Shown piece by piece: positions 44,880 to 54,802 of a stretch of 64,000 nucleotides of DNA (position 1 is its first letter; each line of letters starts with the position of its first letter). The notes beneath the pieces were generated by a model, which saw nothing but the letters and a program-made list of their open reading frames with translations, was not told the origin of the DNA and did no database searches. The position numbers and the translations under genes were made by a program. This DNA is from JAPOXR01 sp965214695 (lineage in GTDB: Bacteria; Pseudomonadota; Alphaproteobacteria; Rhodobacterales; Rhodobacteraceae): positions 2,418,001 to 2,482,000 of the forward strand of contig OZ243967.1 in NCBI GenBank assembly GCA_965214695.1. Reading direction: 5' to 3'.

Positions 44880-47318
44880 ATGACCGACTCGCGAATCGTG
44901 GTCATTGGTGGCGGCGCCATCGGGCTGTCAGTTGCCTACCACCTTGGCCGACGCGGGGCGGATGAAGTGCTGGTGCTGGAGCGCAACGAGCTGACCAGCG
45001 GGACCTCCTGGCATGCCGCCGGCATCATCGGTCCCCTGCGGGCTACCATCGCCGCCACCCGCATTGCCAGCCGCGCCGCCGAGTGTTTTGCCGAGATCGA
45101 GGCCGAGACCGGCCAGGCCACCGGCTACCAGCGCACCGGCGGGGGATGGCTGGCCCAGTCCGTGTCCCGCTTGCGTGAGCTCACATCGATCGCCAATGTC
45201 GGAGAGCATCTCGGCTTTGGGGTAACGCTGCTTTCGGGGGCGGAATTGCAGGAACGCTTTCCGCTGATGGCGGTGGACGACCTCCGTGGCGGACTTTGGC
45301 TGGAGGAGGATGGCCAGGCCAATCCGGTCGATGTCTGCAATGCCTATGCCATGGGGGCCCGGCGCTACGGCGTCCAGATCGAACAGAATGCGACGGTTGT
45401 CGCCATCGAGTCGCCTGGCCGGCGTATGGCCGCAGTCATTCTCGAGGATGGCCGCCGGATCCGGTGCAAGACAATTGTCAATTGTGCCGGAATCTGGTCG
45501 CCGGCGATCGGCGCCATGGTCGGTGAGCCGGTCCCGGTCCAGGCCGTATCGCACATGTATGTCGTCACCTCGCCGATATCGGGCCTGCCATCTCCATGTC
45601 CCATCATCCGCGACCAGGATTCCAGGATATACTTCAAGGGCGACGCCAGCCGGCTGGTGGTCGGCGCCTTCGAGCCGAATGCGCGGCCACTCGATATCCG
45701 GGAGCCGTCCCTGTCGACCCCTTATGTCGAGTTCGGCGAGGATTGGGACCAGTTCGAGGCTTTCCTGCAGGCCGGGATTCGCCGTGTTCCGGTTCTCGAA
45801 GAGACCGGTATCCGACACTTCATGAACGGTCCCGAAGGCTTCACGCCGGATACGCGGCCGCTCTTCGGCCGGGTGCCGGGTCTTGAAGGATATTACATTG
45901 CTGCCGGGATGAATTCCCTCGGCATCGTGTCCTCGGCGGGGATCGGAGAGGCGATGGCCGATTGCATCCTGGACGGGAAGCCGGCATTCGATCTCTGGGA
46001 AATCGACAATGCCCGCCTGGACCGGCACGCGGCGGCGCCGGCCGGGATGCGGGATCGCATGCGCGAGGCAGTGTCCAACCAGTTCGACATGCACTGGCCG
46101 GGCAAGCAGCCGGTCAGCGCCCGTACCGTCCGTCGCACCGTGTTGCACGATCGCCTGGCAGGAGAGGGGGCGGTGTTCGGTCAGGTCGCCGGTTGGGAGC
46201 GGCCGCTGTGGTTTGCCAGGGAGCAGGGCGAGGCCCGGATCGACTACAGCTATGATGCCCAGCCCTGGTGGCCAATCGTCGCCCGCGAGGCAGAGGCCAT
46301 GGCCAATCGGGTGGCCCTCCTCGATCTGAGCCCGTTCACCAAGATCGACGTGACCGGACCGGATGCGCTGGATACCATGCAGCGTCTTTGCGCCGGCAAT
46401 GCGGATCTGCCCGAGGGACGCCTTGCCTATACGCAGATGCTGAACGGGCAGGGCGGTATCGAGGCCGATGTGACGATCAGCCGCCTCGGCGAGGATTGGT
46501 GGCGGGTCGTCAGCGGCGCTGCCACCAGGCGCAAGGATCTTGATTGGGTTCAGCGCCATGCCAGTGAGCGGACGGGTGTTTTCGATGCAACCTCGGCCGA
46601 GGCGGTGATCGGCGTGTCGGGGCCGCAATCGCGAGAATTGCTCCAGTTGCTTGGCGATGGCGATCTCGGCCCCGATGCCCTGCCATTCGGGCATGTGAAG
46701 GAGACCGACATGGCGATGGCCTGGGTTCGGGTGGCCCGGGCGAGCTATTCCGGCGAACTTGGCTTCGAGATTTCATGCGCAACCGAGGTAGCGGCGCATA
46801 TCCACGAACAGATCATGGTGGCCGGGGCTGAGTTCGGACTGGCCCATGCCGGTATGTACTGTCTTGACGGGTGCCGGTTGGAAAAGGGTTTCGTGCACTG
46901 GTCGCATGACGTGACTGCCGATGTGACACCGCTCGAGGCCGGTCTCGGTGCATTCATCGATTGGAGCAAGGCCGATCACTTCATCGGTGGCCAGGCGCTG
47001 CTGGAACAGCGCCGGCAGGGTGTCCGCCACCTTCTGGTGCTGCTGGAGGTGCCGTTCAGCGGCACGCCGCCCCTGCTGCTGCCGGACCAGCCGGTGCTCC
47101 GCGACGGCGAGGCGGCGGGGATGACCACGTCAGCGGGGCTCGGCCCCCGTACCGGCCGGGCACTGGCCCTGGCCAGGCTGCGATGCGAGCCAGGTCAATC
47201 CAGGGCCGAGCTCGCCGCCCTGGGTGACTTCGAGATTGCTGGTGCCGGAGGGCGCCATCCGGCCCGGATCCTTGTCGGTCCGGCCTATGATCCGGTCGGT
47301 CGGCGGTTCAGGGGATGA
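44880..47318 (+). CDS. dimethylglycine/sarcosine dehydrogenase-like FAD-GcvT protein (1)
   Basis: An 812-residue two-part enzyme. The N-terminal DAO-type FAD domain has RIVVIGGGAIGLSVAYHLGR at residue 4 and the flavin-attachment histidine in SGTSWHAAGIIG near residue 45. A linker is followed by a folate-binding GcvT domain from about 430 (PFTKIDVTGPDALDTMQRLC) and a GcvT C-terminal domain (TPLEAGLGAFIDWSKADHFI). Such proteins oxidise N-methyl groups and pass the carbon to tetrahydrofolate. Its stop overlaps the start of a second, related gene by four bases. The substrate is inferred only as a tertiary or secondary N-methyl amine. Confidence 0.9.
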   Translation: MTDSRIVVIGGGAIGLSVAYHLGRRGADEVLVLERNELTSGTSWHAAGIIGPLRATIAATRIASRAAECFAEIEAETGQATGYQRTGGGWLAQSVSRLRELTSIANVGEHLGFGVTLLSGAELQERFPLMAVDDLRGGLWLEEDGQANPVDVCNAYAMGARRYGVQIEQNATVVAIESPGRRMAAVILEDGRRIRCKTIVNCAGIWSPAIGAMVGEPVPVQAVSHMYVVTSPISGLPSPCPIIRDQDSRIYFKGDASRLVVGAFEPNARPLDIREPSLSTPYVEFGEDWDQFEAFLQAGIRRVPVLEETGIRHFMNGPEGFTPDTRPLFGRVPGLEGYYIAAGMNSLGIVSSAGIGEAMADCILDGKPAFDLWEIDNARLDRHAAAPAGMRDRMREAVSNQFDMHWPGKQPVSARTVRRTVLHDRLAGEGAVFGQVAGWERPLWFAREQGEARIDYSYDAQPWWPIVAREAEAMANRVALLDLSPFTKIDVTGPDALDTMQRLCAGNADLPEGRLAYTQMLNGQGGIEADVTISRLGEDWWRVVSGAATRRKDLDWVQRHASERTGVFDATSAEAVIGVSGPQSRELLQLLGDGDLGPDALPFGHVKETDMAMAWVRVARASYSGELGFEISCATEVAAHIHEQIMVAGAEFGLAHAGMYCLDGCRLEKGFVHWSHDVTADVTPLEAGLGAFIDWSKADHFIGGQALLEQRRQGVRHLLVLLEVPFSGTPPLLLPDQPVLRDGEAAGMTTSAGLGPRTGRALALARLRCEPGQSRAELAALGDFEIAGAGGRHPARILVGPAYDPVGRRFRG

Positions 47319-49768
47319 GTGAGGTGATAACATCCCATGCCAGGGTTGCAGTCATCGGCGGGGGCATCATGGGAGTCTCGGCCCTCTATCACCTGGCCCG
47401 GCTCGGCTGGCGCGATGCGGTGCTGTTCGAGCAGAACGAGCTGACTGCCGGCTCGACCTGGCATGCAGCCGGCCTCTGCACGCATTTTGCCCATCATCCG
47501 GCCATCATGGAGATGCGGGCCCACAGCGTGCGCCTCTACCGAAGCGAATTGACTGACGAGACCGGCCTGTCCGCAGGGTTTCACCCGACCGGGGCGCTGC
47601 GGATCACGAAGAGCCCGGATCGCCTCGACGAATTCCGGCAGGTCCAGGGAATCGGCAGCTTCACCGGCCACGAATTTCATGTCATCGGGCCGGACGAGGT
47701 GGCGGCGTTGCATCCGCTGGCCCGGACGGACGGCATTGCCGGCGCCATTTACGAGCCGCATGATGGCCATGTCGACCCGAGCCAGGCGACCCAGGCGCTG
47801 GCTGCCGGTGCCCGCCTCCACGGCGCAACCATTCACCGGCATTGTCGGGTGCAATCGATCGAGAGGGCAGCAGGCGGCCGGGGCTGGCGGGTCAACACGC
47901 AGTCTGGCAGCATGATTGCCGAGCACGTGGTGAATGCCGGCGGAACCTGGTGCCGCCAAGTCGGCGAGATGATGGGGCTGGACCTGCCGGTTGTTCCGAT
48001 ACTGCATCAGTATCTGGTGACCAGCCGCATCGATTCCGTCGCCAGCCTGGCGCAGGAATTGCCCATCATCCGTGACCCCGAGGAAAGCTGGTACGTACGC
48101 CAGGAGCGGGACGGGTTGCTGGTCGGCCCCTATGAAAAGGATGGAATTCCATGGTCGGTCGATGGGGTGCCGGAAGATTTCGGCATGGAATTGCTGCCGC
48201 CGGATTTCGACCGGATCGAATCCATCGTCGAGGCGGCAATGGACCGGGTGCCGGCACTGGCGGAGGGCGGTATCCGGTCGATCGTCAATGGCCCCATCAC
48301 CTTCACTCCCGATGCGAACCCGCTGATCGGACCGGCGCCGGGGCTGCGCAATGCCTGGCTGCTCACCGGCTCCAGCATGGGGGTCATGGAGGGCGGCGGC
48401 GCCGGCCGGTTTCTTGCCGAGTGGATCGATGCCGGGGAGCCGCCAATGGATGCGCTGGCGGTGGATCCTCGCCGGTTTGGCTCCTGGGCTGATCGCGGCT
48501 ACCGGCTGGCCAGGGCCGTCGAGAGCTTCGGCCGGCAATTTGCCATTCACTATCCATTCGAGGAACGCCCGGCCGGCAGGCCGCTGCGCACCACCCCGCT
48601 CCATTCGCGACTGCTCGCCGTCGGTGCGGTCATGGGCGGTGTACATGGCTGGGAGCGGCCCAACTATTTCGCCCGTAGCGAGAGCGAGCGGGAGGCAGTG
48701 CTGTCCTTTGGCCGGAGCAACTGGTTCGGCGCGGTGGGTGACGAGTGCCAGCGGGTGAGCGAGGCGGTCGGTGTTGCCGATCTTTCGGTGATTGCCAAGT
48801 TCGAGGTGTCGGGGCCGGACGCGGCAAGATGGCTGGCCGGGCTCGGGGCCAATTGTCCACCGGCATTGCCAGGACGGATCGGGCTCCTTCACGTTCTGAC
48901 TCCCTCCGGCGGAATTGCCGCGGAATTCACCGTGACCTGCCTGGATGAGGGAGATGGCAGCCGCTTCTACCTGACAAGCGCCGCCGCCGCTGCCGGGCAT
49001 GATCTTGACCTGCTGCGGTCGCGCTCGGACGGAGCCTCGGTCCGGATCCGCGAGGTGACAACGAAAATCGGCATCCTGGCGGTCATGGGCCCGTCGGCGC
49101 CGTCCCTGCTTGGTCCGCTCACTGGGACGGATCTTGCTGTCGGCAATTTCCCCTGGCTTACTGCTTGCCGGGCCAGCGTTGCCGGGCGTCCTGCCAGTCT
49201 ATTGCGGATTTCCTATGCTGGCGAATGTGGCTTCGAGCTGCATGTCCCGGTCGAACACCTGGAGGAATTGTATGCGGCGGTGGTCGAGGAGGGCAAAGGC
49301 CACGGCCTGGTCCATTTTGGCGCCTTCGCACTTGATGCCATGCGGCTCGAGAAGGGCTACCGGGCGTTCGGGCTTGATCTGGGCACCGAGCGAACACCGC
49401 TGGAGGCAGGGCTTGACCGTTTCGTCAAGGCATCGAACCGGGACTTTGTCGGCCGTGACCGGATGCTTGAGCGGGAGGAGGAGGGCCAACCCTGGCGAAT
49501 GGAATTGCTGGAGCTCGAGGATCGGGGCGGCGACGCGTTCGGTATGCAACCGGTATGGCGCGGCGGCGAATGCATCGGGCTGATATCGTCCGGAGCGTTT
49601 GGGCACCGGGTGGGGTCGAGCCTGGCGCTGGCCTGGTTCCGAACCGGCAAGCCGGCTGCCGAAGACCGCCTCCGGGTCAGGCTGCCCGCGGGAGAGGTTG
49701 CTGCACGGGTGCTGGCCGATGCGCCATTCGACCCGTCGAATGCCCGGATGAGGGGAGTGCCCGGATGA
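47315..49768 (+). CDS. dimethylglycine/sarcosine dehydrogenase-like FAD-GcvT protein (2)
   Basis: An 817-residue paralogue of the preceding protein with the same order: RVAVIGGGIMGVSALYHLAR near residue 10, flavin histidine in AGSTWHAAGLCTHFAH near 52, GcvT from about 465 (VADLSVIAKFEVSGPDAARW), GcvT_C near 700. The two differ widely in sequence, so they probably act on successive methyl groups or different intermediates and not as a recent duplication. Coupled by ATGA overlaps at both ends, it is translated together with the first copy and the MttB-like gene. Confidence 0.9.
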   Translation: MSEVITSHARVAVIGGGIMGVSALYHLARLGWRDAVLFEQNELTAGSTWHAAGLCTHFAHHPAIMEMRAHSVRLYRSELTDETGLSAGFHPTGALRITKSPDRLDEFRQVQGIGSFTGHEFHVIGPDEVAALHPLARTDGIAGAIYEPHDGHVDPSQATQALAAGARLHGATIHRHCRVQSIERAAGGRGWRVNTQSGSMIAEHVVNAGGTWCRQVGEMMGLDLPVVPILHQYLVTSRIDSVASLAQELPIIRDPEESWYVRQERDGLLVGPYEKDGIPWSVDGVPEDFGMELLPPDFDRIESIVEAAMDRVPALAEGGIRSIVNGPITFTPDANPLIGPAPGLRNAWLLTGSSMGVMEGGGAGRFLAEWIDAGEPPMDALAVDPRRFGSWADRGYRLARAVESFGRQFAIHYPFEERPAGRPLRTTPLHSRLLAVGAVMGGVHGWERPNYFARSESEREAVLSFGRSNWFGAVGDECQRVSEAVGVADLSVIAKFEVSGPDAARWLAGLGANCPPALPGRIGLLHVLTPSGGIAAEFTVTCLDEGDGSRFYLTSAAAAAGHDLDLLRSRSDGASVRIREVTTKIGILAVMGPSAPSLLGPLTGTDLAVGNFPWLTACRASVAGRPASLLRISYAGECGFELHVPVEHLEELYAAVVEEGKGHGLVHFGAFALDAMRLEKGYRAFGLDLGTERTPLEAGLDRFVKASNRDFVGRDRMLEREEEGQPWRMELLELEDRGGDAFGMQPVWRGGECIGLISSGAFGHRVGSSLALAWFRTGKPAAEDRLRVRLPAGEVAARVLADAPFDPSNARMRGVPG

Positions 49769-51324
49769 CGAAGAATCCGCCTTCGGCCAGCTCGAGACGA
49801 CGCGGCGGCCGGGAGGGTCGCCGGGCCATTCGGCGGCAATCGGACCAGGCCAGGCGGCTGGACGCCCCGGCCTATATCCGCCGCAAGGTCGGTGTGTTCG
49901 AGCTTCTCGAAGAGGAGGAACTTGCCCTCATTGAGGGCAATGCCGACCGGGTTCTTGCCGAGACGGGAATGGAATTCCGCGACGATCCCGAGGTGCTGGA
50001 CATCTTTCGCCAGGCCGGTGCCCGGGTGGATGGAGAGCGGGTGCGGTTCGAGCCCGGATTCTGCCGGTCGATCATCCAGGCAACCGCCCCGCGGCAGTTC
50101 GTGCAACATGCAAGGAACCCGGCCCGGTCGGTGCGCATCGGTGGCAACAACCTGTTGTTCTGCCCCAGTTTCGGCCCGCCCTTTGTCCATGACATGGATG
50201 CCGGGCGCCGATATGCGACCTTCACCGATTTCGAGAAACTGACCCGGCTCCATTACCTGCTGCCCGGTGTGCATCATTCCGGGGGCGTGGTCTGCGAGCC
50301 GGTCGATCTGCCGGTTCCGGAGCGGCATCTGTCGATGATCCAGGCACATCTGACCCTGAACGACAAGCCCTTCATGGGGGCGGTCACCGCCCCGGAGCGG
50401 GCCATGGACACGGTGCAAATGGCCAGGATCGTGCTTGGCGACAAGTTCGTGGACGGGAATTGCTGCATCTACAGCGTCGTCAACAGCAACGCGCCGCTGG
50501 TGCTGGACGCCACCATGCTGGGAGCGCTCAAGGTCTATGCCCGGGCCGGCCAGGCGGTGGTGGTCTCACCCTTCATCCTCGCCGGCGCCATGAGCCCGGT
50601 GACGGTTGCCGGCACCCTGGTCCAGCTGCTTGCCGAGGCCATGGCCGGGCTGACGCTGATCCAGCTTGTCCGTCCGGGCGCCCCCTGCGTCTTCGGCACC
50701 TTTTCGAGCCCGGTTTCGCTCCAGACCGGCGCGCCGACCTTCGGAACGCCCGAAGGGATGCAGATACAGATCTGCGCCGCCGCCCTGGCCCGCCGGCTCG
50801 GCGTTCCGTTTCACTCGGTCGGGGCGCTCACCTCCTCCAAGGTGCCGGATGCGCAGGCCGCCTATGAAAGCATGACGCAGCTGCTCGGGGCGTTCATGGC
50901 TGGCGTCAATTTCATCATCCATGCCACCGGCTGCCTCGAGGGGCTGTTGACCATGGGTTACGAAAAGACGCTCATGGATGCCGATCGCTGCGCCGCATTG
51001 CAGAAATTTGCCGGCGGCGTCGACCTGTCGCAAGAGGCGATGGCGCTTGATACGATCCGGGAGGTGGGACCTGGCCGGCATTTCCTCGGCACCGACCACA
51101 CATTGCGAAATTTCGAGACGGCAAACTTCCTCTCTGATACTTCCGACAACCGCACCTTCGAACAATGGTCGGCGGATGGCGCCCATTGGCAGCACCAGAG
51201 GCTGAATGACCGCTACAAGCAGATGCTGCAAGAGTACGAGCCGCCGGCAATGGATGCGGCCGTACGCGGGGAGCTTGACGAATTCGTTGCCCGGCGCCTC
51301 GGCGAATTGCGGAAAGAGGAATGA
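49765..51324 (+). CDS. MttB-family (trimethylamine/betaine) methyltransferase, non-pyrrolysine
   Basis: A 519-residue TIM-barrel protein of the MttB superfamily: GVFELLEEEELALIEGNADR near residue 45, LLFCPSFGPPFVHDMDAGRR near 130, and the C-terminal GPGRHFLGTDHTLRNFETAN. There is no in-frame amber codon, so it belongs to the non-pyrrolysine group, whose known members demethylate quaternary amines such as glycine betaine onto a corrinoid protein. No corrinoid protein or reactivase gene is in the window. It starts inside the previous stop (ATGA). Confidence 0.88.
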   Translation: MTKNPPSASSRRRGGREGRRAIRRQSDQARRLDAPAYIRRKVGVFELLEEEELALIEGNADRVLAETGMEFRDDPEVLDIFRQAGARVDGERVRFEPGFCRSIIQATAPRQFVQHARNPARSVRIGGNNLLFCPSFGPPFVHDMDAGRRYATFTDFEKLTRLHYLLPGVHHSGGVVCEPVDLPVPERHLSMIQAHLTLNDKPFMGAVTAPERAMDTVQMARIVLGDKFVDGNCCIYSVVNSNAPLVLDATMLGALKVYARAGQAVVVSPFILAGAMSPVTVAGTLVQLLAEAMAGLTLIQLVRPGAPCVFGTFSSPVSLQTGAPTFGTPEGMQIQICAAALARRLGVPFHSVGALTSSKVPDAQAAYESMTQLLGAFMAGVNFIIHATGCLEGLLTMGYEKTLMDADRCAALQKFAGGVDLSQEAMALDTIREVGPGRHFLGTDHTLRNFETANFLSDTSDNRTFEQWSADGAHWQHQRLNDRYKQMLQEYEPPAMDAAVRGELDEFVARRLGELRKEE

Positions 51325-51418
51325 ATTGCCGGCCGGTTGGACGGTCGCCGCAGACAGTGGCAAGGCACCGCAGCCACGGGCCTGGCTGGCGCCAATGCCG
51401 GGAAGGGGAGGGATGACG

Positions 51419-52750
51419 ATGTCCGAACAAGGGGGGAGGCCGGGAGAGAAGCTGGCCGCACTTGACTGGTCGACCGAGGGAATCGTTGCCCGCCGGGACC
51501 GGTATTACGCCGCCTCGCAGCGGGCATTTGTGCCCTATGCGACGCCGCAGATCTTCAAGCGGGGACGCGGGCAGTATCTGTGGGACGAGAACGGGCGGCG
51601 CTACACCGATCTCCTGGGGATGAATGTCTGCATCAGTGCCGGTCATGCCCATCCCGCGGTGGTTGATGCGGTCGTGGAACAGGCCGGCGAGCTCCAGCAC
51701 TGCACGACGATGTTCTATCACCCAACCCCGGCCCATCTTGCCGAGGAGTTGGCAGCCACGCTTCCGGACGGGCATGACTGGGTGGCGCATTTCACCAATA
51801 GTGGCTCGGAGGCCATCGACCTTGCCCTGCTCATGGCAAGAAGCCATACCGGCAATATCGACTTCCTGTCGCTGCACAATTCCTATCACGGGGCGACCTC
51901 GGCGGCGCAGGCGCTGACCGGCGTCCAGCCCTTCCGCCACCCGGTTCCACAGCTCGGCGGGATCCGGTTCGCCCCCGAGCCAAATCCCTATCGTGGTGCG
52001 CATGGGGACAATGTTGAAGGATATTTGTCGGAGCTGGAGCGGGTGATCGACCACGAGACCAGCGGCCGGCTTGCCGGCATGATCATCGAGCCGGTCCAAG
52101 GCTATGGCGGAATCGTCGACATGCTGCCCGGCTACATCGCCGGCGCATTCGAACGGGTGCGGGCAGCTGGCGGCGTATGCGTGATCGACGAGGTACAATC
52201 CGGGGTCGGCCGCACCGGAGGGAATTTCTGGGCCTTTGAAGGACATGGCGTGGTGCCGGACATCGTGGTGATGGCCAAGGGGATCGGCAACGGGTTCCCG
52301 CTCGGGGCGGTTCTTGCCCAGCGTCACGTGGCCGAGTCGATGGCATCGAGATTTCTCTTCCATACCTATGGAGCGAACCCGGTATCATGCGCGGCCGGAA
52401 GGGCGGTGCTGCAGGTGCTGCGTGACGAGGATTTGCAGGCCAATGCCAGCCGCGTCGGCGGCGCCCTGCTTGCCAGGCTCCGGGATCTCGAACAGCGATA
52501 CCCGATCATCGGCGAGGTCCGGGGAAAGGGGCTGATGCTGGCGATCGAACTGGTCGAGGACCGGAAATCCAGGTCGCCGGCACCGGACGCAACCGCCGCA
52601 ATCTTCGAGCGGGCGCGGGATGAGGGGGTGATCATGAGCAAGTCAGGCGTGTTCCGAAATGTCCTGCGTATCGTGCCGCCGCTTTGCCTCGACATGCAGG
52701 ATGTGGACCCGATCGCCGAGGCGCTCGACCGCAGCTTCGCCGCGTTGTAG
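51419..52750 (+). CDS. class III PLP aminotransferase
   Basis: A 443-residue aminotransferase of the AGXT2/omega-amino-acid group. GHAHPAVVDAVVEQAGELQH, FTNSGSEAIDLALLMARSHT, and the PLP lysine in DIVVMAKGIGNGFPLGAVLA are clear, with VCVIDEVQSGVGRTGGNFWA as the aspartate region. The ATG at 51419 has GGAGGG six bases upstream; an ATG six bases earlier (51413) is possible. It ends the catabolic operon and would remove the amino group left after demethylation, or recycle it. Confidence 0.92.
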   Translation: MSEQGGRPGEKLAALDWSTEGIVARRDRYYAASQRAFVPYATPQIFKRGRGQYLWDENGRRYTDLLGMNVCISAGHAHPAVVDAVVEQAGELQHCTTMFYHPTPAHLAEELAATLPDGHDWVAHFTNSGSEAIDLALLMARSHTGNIDFLSLHNSYHGATSAAQALTGVQPFRHPVPQLGGIRFAPEPNPYRGAHGDNVEGYLSELERVIDHETSGRLAGMIIEPVQGYGGIVDMLPGYIAGAFERVRAAGGVCVIDEVQSGVGRTGGNFWAFEGHGVVPDIVVMAKGIGNGFPLGAVLAQRHVAESMASRFLFHTYGANPVSCAAGRAVLQVLRDEDLQANASRVGGALLARLRDLEQRYPIIGEVRGKGLMLAIELVEDRKSRSPAPDATAAIFERARDEGVIMSKSGVFRNVLRIVPPLCLDMQDVDPIAEALDRSFAAL

Positions 52751-53015
52751 TCGGCGGGGGACGAAACATCGTCAACCATCTCCCTGCCGGGCATTGGAGT
52801 ACCCGTAACCCACCTCGATGCCGGGCAATCATTGCGCAACGGCTGCGTCCAGGAATGGCGGATCGTGTCGGGAAATCAACCGGTTGGCCAAGTCACAACA
52901 GCTTGCATGGCCCGCTGATTCTTGGCAATTTGTCGAGGTTCCGCATATTGTACATGTGCCGGGAGAAATTCTGGTAAGGTGACAAGGAACTCAACAACAT
53001 AATCGGGAGAATATC

Positions 53016-54566
53016 ATGATGCCCAATCTAAGCCGTCGCGGAATCCTCAAGGCAGGCGCGGCAACAGTCGCAGCGACCTCGCTGACCCCATTTGCTGCGC
53101 ATTCGATGCCGAAAATGGGCGGCACCCTCCGGTTGGGTATTGGAGGAGCAAACACATCGGATAGCTGGGATGGCGGTTCCCACTCCGATATCTACATGCA
53201 GATGGCCGCACATGGCGCGATCTTTGATTGCCTGACGGAAATCGATGCCCAGGGCAATCTGGTCGGCGAACTTGCCGAGAGCTGGGAGGCGAACGCCGAT
53301 GCCTCGGTCTGGACCTTCAACCTGCGCAAGGGCGTGACGTTCCACAATGGCAAGAGCTTCGGAGCCGACGACGTCATCGAGACGCTCAACGACCACGTGT
53401 TGCCTGACTCGAAATCGGCGGCAAAGCCGATCGTGGCCAATGTCGACACGATGGAGAAGACCGGCGAGCACCAGGTGGTAATGACGCTCAAGGCCGGCAA
53501 TGCCGACTTTGCCTACCTGTTGTCGGACTACCATCTGTTCATTCATCCGGCCGGCATGCTCCAGGAGTCGAAGGCCACGGGAATTGGCACCGGCCTCTAC
53601 AAGGTCGACAATTTCGATCCCGGGGTCAGGCTGCTGTGTTCCCGGGTGGACGGCCATTACAAGGATGGCAAGGCCGGCTGGTTCGACAGCATCGAGATGA
53701 TCGCAATCAATGACAAGTCGGCCAGGATGAACGCCCTGCTGACCGGCCAGGTCGATGCCGTCAACAGGGTTGATTTCCAGATCGAGCCGTTGATGCGCGC
53801 CAATCCGAATATCGAGATTTTCGAGGTGACCGGCAATCAGCACTACACCTTCCCGATGCTGACCAATCTGCCGCCACTTGATGATTTGAATGTTCGCAAG
53901 GCGCTCAAATATGCGATCAAACGCCAGGAAATGGTGGACAAGATACTTCTTGGTCACGGTGCGCTTGGCAATGACAGCCCGATCGGCCCGGCCAACCAGT
54001 TCTTTGCCGACGACCTGCCGCAACTCGAATACGACCCGGACAAGGCCAAGTTCCACCTGAAGGAAGCCGGGATGGAGTCGTTGCAGATTGACCTGTCGGC
54101 CTCCGAGGCCGCCTTCGTGGGTGCGGTGGATGCGGCCCAGTTGATCCAGTCCTCGGCCAAGGAGGCTGGCATCAGTGTCAATGTCGTCCAGGAGGCGGCG
54201 GACGGCTACTGGTCGAATGTCTGGCTGAAGAAACCGTGGTGTGCCTGTTTCTGGTCAGGAAGGGCGACCGAGGACTGGATGTTCTCGACTGCATACGAGC
54301 TGGGTGTACCGTGGAATGATACCCATTGGGACAATGCCCGCTTCCAGGAGTTGCTGATCCAGGGCCGGACGGAGCTCGACAATGACAAGCGCCGTACAAT
54401 CTACCACGAGATGCAGGCGCTCATTTCGGCCGAAGGCGGCACCATCCTGCCGATGTTTGCCAATTATGTCGACGCTGCATCAACGGTGCTGGCCCATGAT
54501 GATGCCATCGGCAACGTCTGGGGGATGGACAGCGCAAGGATCACCGAACGCTGGTGGTTTGCCTGA
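53016..54566 (+). CDS. family-5 ABC solute-binding protein (OppA/DppA-like), Tat signal
   Basis: A 516-residue periplasmic receptor. The N-terminus MMPNLSRRGILKAGAATVAA is a twin-arginine signal with cleavage after the AHS region. The mature part has LAESWEANADASVWTFNLRK then GVTFHNGKSFGADDVIETLN, the standard family-5 entry. GGGAGA precedes the ATG. No permease follows; the nearest family-5 permease/ATPase set is at 26.7-30.6 kb and lacks a receptor. Its position after the demethylase operon suggests it binds that pathway's substrate. Confidence 0.92.
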   Translation: MMPNLSRRGILKAGAATVAATSLTPFAAHSMPKMGGTLRLGIGGANTSDSWDGGSHSDIYMQMAAHGAIFDCLTEIDAQGNLVGELAESWEANADASVWTFNLRKGVTFHNGKSFGADDVIETLNDHVLPDSKSAAKPIVANVDTMEKTGEHQVVMTLKAGNADFAYLLSDYHLFIHPAGMLQESKATGIGTGLYKVDNFDPGVRLLCSRVDGHYKDGKAGWFDSIEMIAINDKSARMNALLTGQVDAVNRVDFQIEPLMRANPNIEIFEVTGNQHYTFPMLTNLPPLDDLNVRKALKYAIKRQEMVDKILLGHGALGNDSPIGPANQFFADDLPQLEYDPDKAKFHLKEAGMESLQIDLSASEAAFVGAVDAAQLIQSSAKEAGISVNVVQEAADGYWSNVWLKKPWCACFWSGRATEDWMFSTAYELGVPWNDTHWDNARFQELLIQGRTELDNDKRRTIYHEMQALISAEGGTILPMFANYVDAASTVLAHDDAIGNVWGMDSARITERWWFA

Positions 54567-54593
54567 TCCAGGCTGATTAGCTGCAAGATCGGA

Positions 54594-54618
54594 GCGCCCC
54601 GCAAATTGCGGGGCGTTT
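54594..54618 (+). terminator. Rho-independent terminator after the binding protein
   Basis: CGCCCCGC (54595-54602) and GCGGGGCG (54608-54615) form an eight-pair stem with loop AAATT, followed by TTT, about 30 bases past the stop of the solute-binding-protein gene. Confidence 0.75.
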
Positions 54619-54802
54619 CCATTCGGGCTCTCGGAATTGACCATGTTGGCAAGATTGGCCGTATCCCGCCGGGACGTCCGACGGCGTTGCCGTGCCTGGC
54701 CGAAATTCTTGTCCGTCGGGTCCACAACCTGAACGCGCCGTTCCGGGGGGCTGAGCCTGGGCGTTGGGGAATTGGGCAGACCGGATTCCCGGCCGGCCGT
54801 GG

